A stretch of DNA of 64,000 bases, taken from positions 194,749,741-194,813,740 of the forward strand of contig CM041465.1 in NCBI GenBank assembly GCA_023213395.1. Reading direction: 5' to 3'. Shown here piece by piece: positions 23,900 to 33,880 of the stretch. Numbering within the stretch: position 1 is the first letter of the stretch; each line of letters begins with the position of its first letter. Made by a program: the position numbers and the translations under genes. The stretch is from Cycas panzhihuaensis (lineage: Eukaryota > Cycadophyta). Below the pieces are notes generated by a model. That model made no database searches and was not told the origin of the DNA. It worked only from the letters and a program-made list of their open reading frames with translations.

Positions 23900-24425
23900 G
23901 GTCTAATCTTCTACAGGTGGAACATTTGATATTTTCCACTTCATAGATTAAGGATTGCTCCTTGTTCTAATCATTATATTTAATCCTTACACTCTTTGAG
24001 AGGGGTTTGTCAAACCTAGCCAGTACATAAAATTTGGCATTAATCAATTTGCTCCTATTCCTAGTAGCTGAGTTAATGGTTATGAGAGGACTAATAACCT
24101 TCACTACCCCTTTTATAACATGTAAGTACCACACTCATAGAGGCAAGCCTGATAATTGCATCTAGATTGGTGCTTGTTTTATCACTGGCACCATCAGATC
24201 AAAGTCTGGGTGCCATATTCCTAGAAATAGGGCCTTTCTACCAATCACCCAAGGGGATTTTAGAAGAATTCTAACCATATCCTCTTGGTTAGTAAATTTG
24301 AACAAAACACATCCCTTTGGTAGGGCTATCATATCTACTAGGTTCCTCGTCTTCCACCTAGATCTAATCCAGCTCCTTAACATATCAAGCCCAAGTCTAA
24401 GTCTTGAGAACTTGCCCACAAGGCT
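23900..24425 (-). pseudogene. LINE ORF1: DUF4283-like domain plus zinc knuckle
   Basis: The minus strand from 24419 reads a DUF4283-like segment: LPKGCVLFKFTNQEDMVRIL followed by SPWVIGRKALFLGIWHPDFD, the typical N-terminal domain of plant LINE ORF1 proteins that bind nucleic acid. Further down, near 23930-23960, CSTCRRLDHLTLNY matches a CX2CX4HX4C knuckle whose last Cys is Tyr. Stops separate the parts. The start codon at about 24419 may be internal, since the N-terminus is not recognisable further upstream. Confidence 0.75.
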
Positions 24426-25349
24426 AATCTCCTAATGCTTTTCCTTTCTTTCTAAAATCTTCTTTAGTATAAGTATTGTAATAATTTGATCTTGCTTTAT
24501 AGGTATTATATCATAGGTTTCAGGTTCCTTATTTCTAAGGGCCTCTAGAATGTCCTTCAAAGAGAGATATTCTATGTCTAGTTATGAGTTATGGTTCCTT
24601 CCACTATTATTTTAATAAACAATCAATAACAAGCATTGCCATCACCTTACAACTTGTTAAAAATATAAATCTCTCACCCATAACACAAAGACATTGGATT
24701 TTGAGGCCTAAACTTTGGTTTTCCTCTGTTCTCTGATACGATTTGATATACTACCAGCCTTGGATTTCTTTAGCTTCTTCTTTTGACCTGAACAAGGTTA
24801 CATCTTTTTCCCTTGAAGGGATCTCTACCATCGTCTAGTCCGCTCTAATCCATATTAGTATGGGAGATGAAGTCCTTCTCTCTCCCTTCTAGTAAATCTA
24901 TGCAACCTTCATGCTACCCCTCAAAACTTTGTCTCCTCTATACTTTCCATGGCAAAGATCTATTTGAAATGCCTCATGTAGCCTGGGCTACTTCTCTTTA
25001 CATCCTTGAGTAGGGAAAACTTACTCCCCCATGCTCATCTAGGATGGCTCTACATCCTCCACTATCATCCTCGATCACCTGCAATGTAATTGCTACCATT
25101 ACAAACCCTAGTAGAGCTCCTTAATAGTAATTCACCTTATATGGAGAAGTAGGGTAATACCTTAAATAAGCAATAAGAAATTTAAGGTAATACTATATAA
25201 TATAAATACACTTCTATCTTTTTGTTCTTTTCTTTTAAGAAAAATCAAATACACCTAGAGAAAATATAAGAGTTCTTTTACTGCACTTATACTTATCTTA
25301 GCTAATATTTCCTTTGCTTTGACATAAAAAAAAGAACTTAAAATACTTT

Positions 25350-25350
<1 letters not shown>

Positions 25351-25388
<38 letters not shown>

Positions 25389-25389
25389 A
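25351..25389. repeat. (TC)n(TA)n microsatellite
   Basis: Eleven TC units followed by about eight TA units. The partner LTR has a pure (AT)n at the equivalent place (59968-60036). Confidence 0.9.
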
Positions 25390-26172
25390 TTATATAATTT
25401 GGATTAAGAATAAGAGTAAAAAGATAAGTTATGAGTGGAAGAAAACTAACCTAATAGAAGGAACCATTTGGCTGATGAGTTGATTTTAATCTCCAACAAA
25501 GAGAAGAGAGAATACTTTTGCTACTACAATGATTAAAGATCTAACAAACAGATTGAAAATCTTTTCAAGTATTCAAATGTCTTAATAAGAAGGCTAGGTA
25601 AAACAAATATCTATTCTAAGTTCCTTTTTTATCTATATATAAAAAGAGCTCAAAATAAGAAATTCACAATAAACAAACTTACCTAATACTTGAAGAGGTG
25701 TGTAAATATGTCTTTAGCTTTTTAAATACTCCCAAGCTTATCTTGCAAACTAGTTAAAGATGAGAAGGGAATAAAACAAAAAGAGGAGAAAAATAAAATT
25801 GAGGGAAAAGAGGAAAGAGAGAGAAAAAGAAGAGGGATTTGAGAAGAAAAAGGGGATAGTGAAGAAGAAATTAATCCTACTCTAAATTTTGAAGCACTTT
25901 GGAAGAGAAAAGCTTGTTTAAACTCTAGAAATTACCAAATGATCTTTGATCAAAGAAAAGGGCTTCCACTCCTTCAGAATTCTTCAAAACCTAACTTAGT
26001 TTTTAAATCTCTTAACCTACAAAGTCAGGTACAACTTCCAAAGTTTTCCCAAATCTCTTTAAGTCTCACAAAATCTCTCTAGATCTAACTCTCTAAAGGC
26101 CATTCAACCTAGATCTCCAAGAGCTATCTCATCTCTCTCTCTCTAAGCCTCTTGAAAGTTTAACTCTAGTTC

Positions 26173-26609
26173 TAAGTTGTATGGGAACTTAGGCTACCTA
26201 GGATGTTCATTAAGTTGTTTAGACATGAATGAAGATGGTTGTGGTTAAGAGGTAAATGATTTATATGAGGTTAGTGAAACTAACTATATTGTTATAAATT
26301 ATATCTGTCTATTTACGTAGAATATTTATTTAAAAGGAAAGCTTTTAACCCTTTTTATGTTTTTATATTTTTATATTTTTTTTGTTGTTTTAAATTTATT
26401 GTTCATTGAATGAGATGAAAAAATCTTATATATAAGAGTATACCTACCATATTTTTTCCTCATTAGTAATTAATTTTTGGAGGTGTGGTCACCATAGTTT
26501 TGTCTCTTTAATGATGATCTCATGCCTTATGGGTAATATTACAAGGGTTCATAGGGGTGGTATTTTTAAAAGTTGATTTATGGAAATTATGAGGGCAATG
26601 AAAACATGG
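26173..26609. other. AT-rich spacer, nothing recognised
   Basis: Lies between the truncated LTR and the copia 5' LTR. No coding similarity and no match elsewhere in the window. Confidence 0.5.
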
Positions 26610-26907
26610 TGAAAAGGGTTAATGTCATAAGGTCATTACATTAGTTGATTATTTCTAAAAAGGGTCTCAAGTGAACTTTAAATTAGACCACTTAAGTAAA
26701 ATGCTCTTTCATGTGTATTATGTGTAATTTCATTTCACCTAACTCTAATGCTCCCTCTCTTAATATAAAAGTAAAAGCTTAATGGAGGAGATTCATTCTT
26801 ACCTCCCCATTTTGTGAGAGCTACTTTCTTTCTCTCAAGTCTCTCTTACTCCCATATTTGCCTTTTTGTTTAGTGCATGGAGATGAAGGATAGATCCACT
26901 CTTTTCA
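26610..26907 (+). repeat. 5' LTR of the plus-strand copia
   Basis: 298 bp, TGAAAAGGGTTAATGTC to CACTCTTTTCA. It matches the minus-strand reading of the LTR at 56863-57161 (TGAAAGAGGTTAATATATC...CCTTCCTTCA). No CATGG target duplication partner could be found because the 3' LTR is missing. Confidence 0.85.
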
Positions 26908-26909
26908 TA

Positions 26910-26920
26910 TGGTATCAGAG
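26910..26920 (+). promoter_or_regulatory. tRNA-Met primer-binding site
   Basis: TGGTATCAGAG, an exact match to the copia consensus, two bases after the LTR end. Confidence 0.9.
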
Positions 26921-27404
26921 ATTGCTTCCTTCATACTTCTCACTTACACTTGCAATGGAGCCATCACTTCCTTCTACCCCACAATCTATATGGTGAAGGA
27001 GATTGTGAAAGTGGATTTAGAAATATTTTCAAGTTATTATGATATCATATTTTATATTGTTTACTTTCCCTTTCTCCTTTACAGGTTTAGAAGCATAATA
27101 CAAGGAGTTGTAAGGCCCAAGGATTCTAATCCTTTGGTGGCCATTTATACTATCTCATTCTTCTTTTTCTTTCCCCTCTTTTTGTCCATTTAACAAGGGG
27201 AAATGCTACTAGAAATTTTCTAGCATTTAGAAGAATGATTGTAAGGGGAGGTTTTACCCATTTTTTCTAAAGAATTTCAATCCATTTAAAATATCCATCA
27301 TTGTATGCTCTCATCTTTCCCATATTAGGATCCTAGTGATAAAAAAATGATGGAAATTTTATATGGTATCATGTGTTAATGAGATATTAGCAAGCTGAAA
27401 TTTC

Positions 27405-27775
27405 TGCAGAAATACAATTTGATTACTAAACTTCATAGGTCTGAAAAATCTTCTATAGAGCTCCAATTGAAGTGATTCTAATTATAAAAGATGAGGCTCT
27501 GAGTCTAATTTCTAGAACAAAAATTGGGACCCAATTTGGATGTCGTATGAGGAAGTTATTATTGTTTTAGAGAACAACAATTATTTTTAGTAAGAATTCT
27601 AGAAAAATATAATTTTCTAACTTTACAGGGCTACCAAAAAATTTTCAGAACTCATTTGGACCTGATTCCACTTCCTGAAGATGAAGCTCTAAGTCTAATT
27701 TCCAGCACAAAAACTGGCACTCCATTTCAACATCGTGGGAGAAAGTTATTGCTGATTTAGTGAAGACTACTTTCT
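27405..27775 (+). repeat. Two direct repeats of about 185 bp in the leader
   Basis: Both units contain GATGARGCTCTRAGTCTAATTTC, then AACATCG/GATGTCG and a GAAGTTATTATTG/GAAAGTTATTGCTG block, in the same order about 183 bases apart. Similarity is moderate. Confidence 0.6.
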
Positions 27776-27913
27776 TTTATATTAAAAAAAAAAAGTGAAG
27801 AAAATTTCTTCCTTCTTTTTATAAGGCTTAAAAGCCCATTGTAAAAGTGAGAAAAAAACACCTAGATCAGAGAAATATCTGGTGTCCTCAGTCACTTATT
27901 AGCATTGCATTTT

Positions 27914-28003
27914 AGCACTCTAAAATCACTCAAAGCAAGCACTCTAAAGACACTTTAAGCAAGCACTCCAAAAGCACTCCAAAAGCACTCCAAGCAAGCA
28001 TTC
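27914..28003 (+). repeat. Short tandem repeat, (AGCACTCYAAA)-type
   Basis: About eight imperfect copies of a 10-12 base unit around GCACTCCAAA and GCAAGCACTC. Confidence 0.75.
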
Positions 28004-28956
28004 TATTTTCAGTTAAATATACATTTGATGCAATACGATAATCTTTTCACTCTTCCTAAAAGGAACACATCACGTACGCTATTTTCCACCATCTTGTACC
28101 CATTTATATACTTACCAAGGTTGAGATACCTTGGTTGGAAGAATGCCGTGCTATAAAGGAGGTGTGGGTTTCAAGTTGGGACTGGACTAAACTAGAATAT
28201 TGTTGAGATTTGGTTAGCCATATCATCATGCCTCAATCAGGGATCATCCTGATAACCAACCAGGAAAACTAAAACTTTAGTATAAGATTAAAATATACCC
28301 AATCCAATATTCTTCATAGCCATGGGTATGCACGTACCACTCTTTAAAGGAGGTATATAGCTGCTCATTGGTGAACTGGGTGAGGATTGGGAGTACCTGG
28401 GCTTCGTTGTGACTTGGATTTCATCACCAAGCACAATTGCGGGTATCACGGGTGAAGGCCAACTTGATTCTACTAGAAGCCTAGGCATCCCTTCAACAAC
28501 CTCAACTACATGTTGGACACAAGTTAGAGGTTATTGGGTTGATTATGCATCCTACATTTGAGTTTCAAGTTGTGTAAACCCAATGATGTTAGCTTCTACA
28601 CTGGCCTACAATCTTGTATATTGATCACTTACTTATTTGTAAAAAGTGATCCAGTGTAATAATAATCATAGTGCTTCTCATATTCCTGCTACGTTAGGTT
28701 AATATTTTCCACAAGTATTAGTGGCCAATATTTTTCATAGTATTTCTCATATTCCTGCTACGTCAGGTTAATATTTGTCACAAGTGTTGGTGACTTTTCT
28801 CTGAGTTTCTCCCTTCATCTTTGAGCAACCATTTTCACTTCTTCTTCCTTTTGCTACACTACTTCATTACATTTCCCATTTGTAAATAGTGATTGGTCAT
28901 TTATTGTGATCACTTTTATAGTCCCTTGTTCATTTCTTCCCTTCCAAAAAGATACC

Positions 28957-29935
28957 ATGTCTTCACAGTTCAAGCAAAACGTGAGCTGCATTCTAAAAGG
29001 GAAAGAAAATTGGGACATGTAGTTCACTGGTGTCAGAAATGCTATAAAGTATGAAGGTATATGGAGAGATCACTTGCAACCTACACCATCTGTTATAGTT
29101 ATAGCTACCTCAACTGCTTCTGGGGGAGTTGGTCCAACTGCTCCCACTGAAGCTGCAGCTAAACGCCAATGGGAACTTGATGATGATAAAATCCATGCAG
29201 GGATACTACTTGTCACTGATAATTCCCTGCATAATCTCATTAATGAAGTTATACATGATACAACATGGAAATTTCTTGGAGTTCTTAATAAGAACTTTGA
29301 CACTAAATTAGACTTAGAATTTGTTCACTTAGTGCTGAATATTAATAAATTAAAAATGTAGAAAGGACATGCAAGTGAGACAATCAATCTCCTTCGTCCA
29401 ATCAAGCAAGCCATTGATAAAGATTTTAAAACTCAATGCATTACATGGGATTTCTTGATTCATTAATGTCTCTATATCCCAGATTACAAAAATCTATTGG
29501 GAAGTCTTTAATCTAGTGGCACTTTGAAGACCCTAAACTTTGAGGATCTTACTGATAAGTTCATTGAATTTGATAAGAGCTTTGATACCAACTTTGCCAC
29601 TATATCAGATCTAGTTGATGCTGCTTTTGAAGTGGAAAAAGATATTTGTTATACCAAAAATCAAGGTCAATACTCTCATAGAGGTGGTAATTCTAGTGGA
29701 AGAGGAATAGGTAGACAACAAGGACAATGTCCTCTTAGTTAATAGGCTCCTCAACTCCAACAAAAATAGTCTCAAAGCTAAGGCCAAATAATCAACTTGG
29801 ACCTAGATCTAGTAATCTGAGATAATCCAACCAGCCTAATACTTGGACTGAAAATCAAATAATTATGTTCCAAAGGTGTAATAGAAGAGGACATTATGCC
29901 AAAAATTGTAGAACTGCCACCAACAAACTACCAAG
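28957..29935 (+). pseudogene. copia gag with zinc knuckle
   Basis: Starts ATG at 28957 (Met-Ser-Ser-Gln-Phe-Lys-Gln), the same start as the sister copy (54921). The capsid region follows with DDDKIHAGILLVTDNSLHNL, an LYDK-like helix, and LGSLQSSGTLKTLNFEDL (about 29500-29550). An RGG-rich linker leads to RCNRRGHYAKNC (about 29875-29910), a CCHC knuckle whose first Cys is Phe. Stops include TGG to TAG after the start and CAG to TAG at about 29360. Gag would form the virus-like particle in the cytoplasm. Confidence 0.9.
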
Positions 29936-30149
29936 TTATCAATAGTGCCATGGTACACATAATGTTGATAATACTTCTTTTAAAGATGCTTTTGGTGGAA
30001 CGCAATTTGCTCATGGATACCTTCAAAGAATTGGGACCACTTCATCAAATGCTATTTATAGATCCACTAAGTATATTAAGGCTCATTATGGTTATGCTTA
30101 TTCACTTTTGCCTTCACCACTTGGAGTTGTAAATAGTGCCACCTCAAAT

Positions 30150-30540
30150 ACTTCGTCGTGGATCATGGATACTGGAGCAACACAACACATGACTTGTCAT
30201 CGCTAGTTCTTTTAAGATTTTGACTCTGAAATTCATGGTGTTATACACATGGCTGACAAATCATCTCAATCAGTCAAAGGAATTGGAATTGTTTGCTTGA
30301 AACTTCCAGGCCTTCCATATTTTACACTTGTTGATGTTTTATATATTCCTATTCTGAAGCAGAATCTGCTCTCCTTGTCCATCCTTATCTCTCATTGATT
30401 TGATTTGAGTGTAATTGCAAACAATCAAACTCTGTGTGTCATTCACCCTCCTTCAAATATTGTAGTTATGACCAGAATTCTTAATGGCAAACTTTTTCGC
30501 CTAACTGGATCACCATCCTCTGAAGTCAATTATGTTGATG
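30150..30540 (+). pseudogene. copia aspartic protease
   Basis: WIMDTGATQHMTC at about 30162-30200 is the copia retropepsin active site (D-T/S-G-A), with catalytic Asp intact. It continues with VDVLYIPILKQNLLSLSILI (about 30330-30390), the conserved domain end. Stops fall at about 30204 and 30397. Confidence 0.92.
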
Positions 30541-31460
30541 ATGACTCTTCTTTTACCACAACCCTGACTCCTCAAAAGTTATCCCAAGCAGCCCTATGGC
30601 ATGATCATATGGGCTATATCAAAATTGATTATTCAAGAGAACTACAAACCACTTTTCCTGGTTTGCCTAGGCTCTCCTCTAAGCCCTTTAAATGTGAAGC
30701 ATGTATTATTACCAAATCTTAAAGACAACCCTTTCCTCGTAGTCAGTGAAAATCTAGCCAACCTTTGTAGATTGTACACTCAGATATATACGGTCCTATG
30801 CCCATCCCTTCTCTCAAATAGAAGTGGTACTATATTACTTTCATTGATGATTTTACTAAGAAAGTATGGGTTGCTTTTCTTGCAAAGAAAGATAAAGCTT
30901 TTTCTATGTTTCAAGCTTTCAAGGCCCGTGTGGAAAATGAATCTGGATTCAAGACCAAAATATTGAGGACTGACAATGGTGGTAAGTACACATCCAATGA
31001 GTTTGAATCATACCTACATCAACATGGAATCAAACATCAGACCACTGTTGTAGGTACACCCCAACAAAATGGAGTTACCGAGTGTATGAATAGGACCATC
31101 ATAAACATGGCTCATGCTATGATGGTATATAAGAATGTCCCTATCTATCTTTAGGCTGAGGCTAGCTAGACTGCTGTCTATTGCATCAACACTGTTAACC
31201 TCTCCAAGCTCAACCCTTCTCCATATAAAATGTGGTATGGACAAACCTCCTCTATCTCCCACTTTAGAAAATTTGGCTCTACTTGTTATGCTCATATTAT
31301 GGAGGAATATAGAAATAAGCACCAAGATAGAGCCATCAAACGGATCTTTGTCAGATACCCTATGGACAAAAAGGGATATAAGGTTTTTATACCTTTACAG
31401 TGTAAAATCATCATCACTAGAGATGTTATCTTTGTAGAGACTGAAGATTAATTACTCAGA
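30541..31460 (+). pseudogene. copia integrase (catalytic triad intact)
   Basis: The GAG-pre-integrase zinc segment reads ALWHDHMGYIKID...CEACIITKS (His-His-Cys-Cys) at about 30590-30720. The DDE core has HSDIYGP (about 30780), LRTDNGGKYTSNEFE (about 30963-31005) and PQQNGVTECMNRTI (about 31060-31100), so D, D and E are all present. C-terminal strand motifs FGSTCYAHI, IFVRYPMDKKGYKVF and ITRDVIFVE follow to 31450. A few stops remain (31153, 31170). Confidence 0.92.
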
Positions 31461-31519
31461 CTTGACTCCAAGATGCCTTCATACCAATTTAATGATGCTA
31501 CTAAATTTGATGTCTAGAT

Positions 31520-31880
31520 TCCAAAAGTTATGGGGGGAGATGCTCAAAAGTTGCTGAAAATCTTGGAATTTGATAATAGATCCTTAGAGGATATAAGTTA
31601 TGACTCCTATCCAATGTGTATACATTTAGCACCATCATTTGTAAACAACCAAGTTGACAAAGGCAAAGCCATAGTAGAAGGATCATCTTCTCCAATATTT
31701 GTGGCTGGCCCATCTTCTCTAGCATCGTCAACTTCCTCCATGTCAAACATTTCACATGATCCTTTTCAGGATCAAAACGAAGACTAAGAGGCTGTGGAAA
31801 TGAAAACCTCATTCCCAACTTGAGGTTTTCGTGAAGCCTATTAGCTACATAAGGATATGCAACCAGATGAGGTAGGCAAA
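31520..31880 (+). pseudogene. copia integrase-RT linker
   Basis: Serine-rich, low-complexity linker (PSSLASSTSSMSNIS in outline) between integrase and RT. Variable in copia elements; the sister copy has a matching serine-rich stretch at 52112-52315. Confidence 0.7.
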
Positions 31881-32800
31881 ATTAACACTAGAAGTGCCCA
31901 TAGAGTAAGGATACATGAATCATTTTCCGTTGAGCTTGAACCAGCAGAATTGCACCTTGCTCTTAATGAAAAGCCCCTAACATACCAAGAAGTTGTAAAG
32001 CATGTATCTTGGAGAAATGCCATAAATGAAGAGTACCAATCTCTTATCAAGAATGGTACATGGGAGCTTGTTGATCTACCAATAGGAAGAAAGGTAGTTC
32101 AAAATAAATGGGTGTTCAAAAATAAGTACAGATCATATGGCACCATAGAAAAACATAAGGCAAGGTTGGTAACAAAAGGATTCACGTAAAGGGAAGGCAT
32201 CAACTACACTGAAATCTTTGCTCCTATAACCAAGTGGCCTACAATCAGAACTCTTATAGCCTTAGCTACTCAACAGGGTTAGAAAATCCACCAACTTGAT
32301 GTTAAGACCACATTTCTCAATGGGGACCTTAAAGAAGAAATTTACATGGCTCATCCAGAAGGATACGAGATTGTCGGTCAGGAGGATAAGGTTTTCAAGC
32401 TCAAAAAGTCCTTGTACGGCCTAAAATAAGCCCCTCGTGCTTGGTTTACCAAGTTGTCTGAAAGAATGAGGTAACTTGGATATGTGGTTTGTGACTATCA
32501 AGATATTGATGCAACATTATTCATCAAGTGCCAAAATGACAAAGTCACTTACCTCTTAATCTTTGTAGATGACATGCTAATAATGGGAACTAGTGAATAG
32601 GTAATCAGTGAGCTAAAGAAGGACCTTGCTAAAACTTTTGAATTATCTGACCTCGGGTTGATGAAATATTACTTGGGAATTGAAGTAACTCAAAAGAATA
32701 GAAAGTTTTTTCTCTCCCAAGAAAAATATATCAATAATCTTCTGATAAAGTTTCAGTTGGAAGGTGCTTGACTAATGGATACACCTATGCATCCTAATAT
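31881..32800 (+). pseudogene. copia reverse transcriptase
   Basis: SLIKNGTWELVDLPIGRKVV and NKWVFKNKY (about 32040-32130), [29 protein letters not shown] (about 32290-32345), KKSLYGLK-stop-APRAWF (Gln to stop, about 32430) and the catalytic box IFVDDML at 32562-32576 with both aspartates. MKYYLGIEVTQ follows. The start of the fold is intact, but five or more TAG/TAA stops interrupt it. Integrase lies before RT, which defines copia. Confidence 0.94.
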
Positions 32801-33093
32801 TAAACTTTCAGCTGATGGTGACATTAGGGAGGCAGACACAACACTTTATAGGTAACTTGTAGGTAGTCTCATCTACAGTACCAACATGAGGCTAGATATT
32901 GCACACTCTATTGGTATTCTTGCAAGATTCATAACAAATCCTAAGCGTAATCACTGACGAGCTATAATATGAGTGTTGAGGTACCTAAAGACGACCAACA
33001 AATATGGTCTGTTGTATGAACCCAATGTAGAATTTAAACTTTATGCATACACATACTCAGACTTTGCCAGAGATAAAGACATAAGAAGATCTA
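32801..33093 (+). pseudogene. copia RT tail and RNase H, truncated
   Basis: LVGSLIYSTNMRLDIAHSIG, VLRYLKTTNKYGLLYEP and SDFARDKDIRRS are visible. The SDFA Asp is the first RNase H catalytic residue. Sequence similarity to the sister element (50393-50890) stops after RRS at about 33093, where TSGYV should follow; unrelated sequence starts with ATGGAGTTAG. Confidence 0.9.
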
Positions 33094-33269
33094 TGGAGTT
33101 AGCTTTAGCATTTTGGGTACTTAGAATGTGTAACAGTTAGAAATTATAATAATGGGATAGTAACCTTGTTGAGTAGAGAACACAAAAGGATTAAATGAGT
33201 CTAATAAAAATAAGTAAGTTGGTAGACTATGAGTATCTGAGAATAAGTTGATAGGTCTAGTATGAAAGG

Positions 33270-33435
33270 CTAGATACTCAACTTCATTATTAATTACTTA
33301 AGGGATAAAAAAATTAGCACTAGTGAGGATAGTTCCCCTATGATCATGGATAACCTAAGATGCAACAAATACTCTTGGGTTTCCTCAACTCCTACTATTG
33401 ATATAGATGTTCAAGGCCATAATGGGAAAGAATAT
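33270..33435 (-). pseudogene. Retroelement RNase H fragment
   Basis: The minus strand reads ALNIYINSRS-stop-GNPRVFVAS-stop-VIHDHRGTILTS, then VINNEVEYLAF. This matches the plant-type RNase H pattern (D-G-x-S-x-G-N-P-G ... W-V-I-R-D-H-R-G ... N-N-E-A-E-Y). The first Asp is Asn; the NNE glutamate is kept. It may come from a LINE ORF2 or from the second (archaeal-type) RNase H of a Tat-lineage gypsy. No flanking RT motif is left. Confidence 0.65.
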
Positions 33436-33718
33436 AAACTTAGAGACAAGTTGATAAATAGAGTGAAAGTGTGAGAATTAATTGCCAAGGATGTGACTTA
33501 GCCTCAATGTAAATAGGGGCTTCATCGTTTGGTTTCATCATTATAACCACATTTTTCCAAGTTAAAGTATATCCTTCTAAAGGTTGAATAGGTTTTAATC
33601 ATAATTGAGGTCACAATGGGCCAAAGTAATTGGATCCAAAACTCCTAGATAATGCACATAACTAGATCCAAACTTCATGATGAAGGTGGGGATGAAGTTG
33701 ACACATGACATGCCTAGG

Positions 33719-33880
33719 ATTCCAAGAGGATGTTAATAACTATATACAACTATTATAGACATGAATTTTCTTCTCTCTCTCTCTCTCTTTATATATATAT
33801 ATATATATAAAGAGAGAGAGAGAGAGAAGAAAATTCATGTCTATAATAGTTGTATATAGTTATTAACATCCTCTTGGAAT
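33719..33880. repeat. Perfect 162 bp palindrome (81 bp arms, no spacer)
   Basis: Base n pairs with base 67599-n across the whole interval: I checked the arms block by block and saw no mismatch. The centre is (CT)n-TTATAT...ATATAA-(AG)n. The outer arms are unique sequence, for example ATTCCAAGAGGATGTTAATA on the left and its exact complement on the right. RNA or single-stranded DNA from here would form one long hairpin. Confidence 0.95.

Larger units (their letters stand above)
19066..25130 (-). mobile_element. Plant LINE (non-LTR retrotransposon), near full length, decayed
   Basis: Minus-strand element with ORF1 (24419 downward), endonuclease, reverse transcriptase and RNase H in that order, ending in a poly(A) tail seen as a T12 run on the plus strand at 19067-19078. 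There are no terminal repeats. Both ORFs are broken by many stops. Sequence on either side belongs to the same LTR, which proves insertion and gives its limits within about 20 bases. A target duplication was not clear. Confidence 0.88.
18160..26172 (-). repeat. Truncated copy of a large gypsy LTR, split by a LINE
   Basis: 18160-19060 matches 58835-59745, and 25150-26172 matches 59790-60820, colinear and in the same orientation, at roughly four-fifths identity by eye. Together they form one LTR-type sequence (R-U5 part) interrupted by the LINE at 19066-25130. The left end reads TAATTCCTGGGG against TGATTCTTGGGA in the partner. The right end stops at 26172, short of the TATA region present in the partner, so the U3 part is lost. 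Confidence 0.75.
26921..28956 (+). other. 2.0 kb untranslated leader of the plus-strand copia
   Basis: Long leader between PBS and gag, without gag similarity. It holds two about 185-base direct repeats (27405-27775) and a short CACTCCAAAAG-type repeat (27914-28003). On the antisense strand a 66-codon open frame (28288-28488) is matched in the sister element. Leaders of similar length occur in the other two complete copias of this window. Confidence 0.7.
26610..33093 (+). mobile_element. Ty1/copia retrotransposon, plus strand, 3'-truncated
   Basis: Has a 5' LTR, PBS, a 2 kb leader and a gag-pol coding region (gag, zinc knuckle, protease, integrase, RT, partial RNase H). It belongs to the same family as the minus-strand element at 49593-57161: LTR, leader, gag and pol can all be aligned. 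The coding sequence ends abruptly at about 33093 inside RNase H, right after DKDIRRS. The remaining RNase H and the 3' LTR are not found in the window. Stops are mostly TAG/TAA at expected Gln or Trp positions. Confidence 0.92.

Noticed and set aside
26605-26609. Target duplication CATGG for the plus-strand copia
   Set aside because: The 3' LTR is missing, so there is no second copy to compare.
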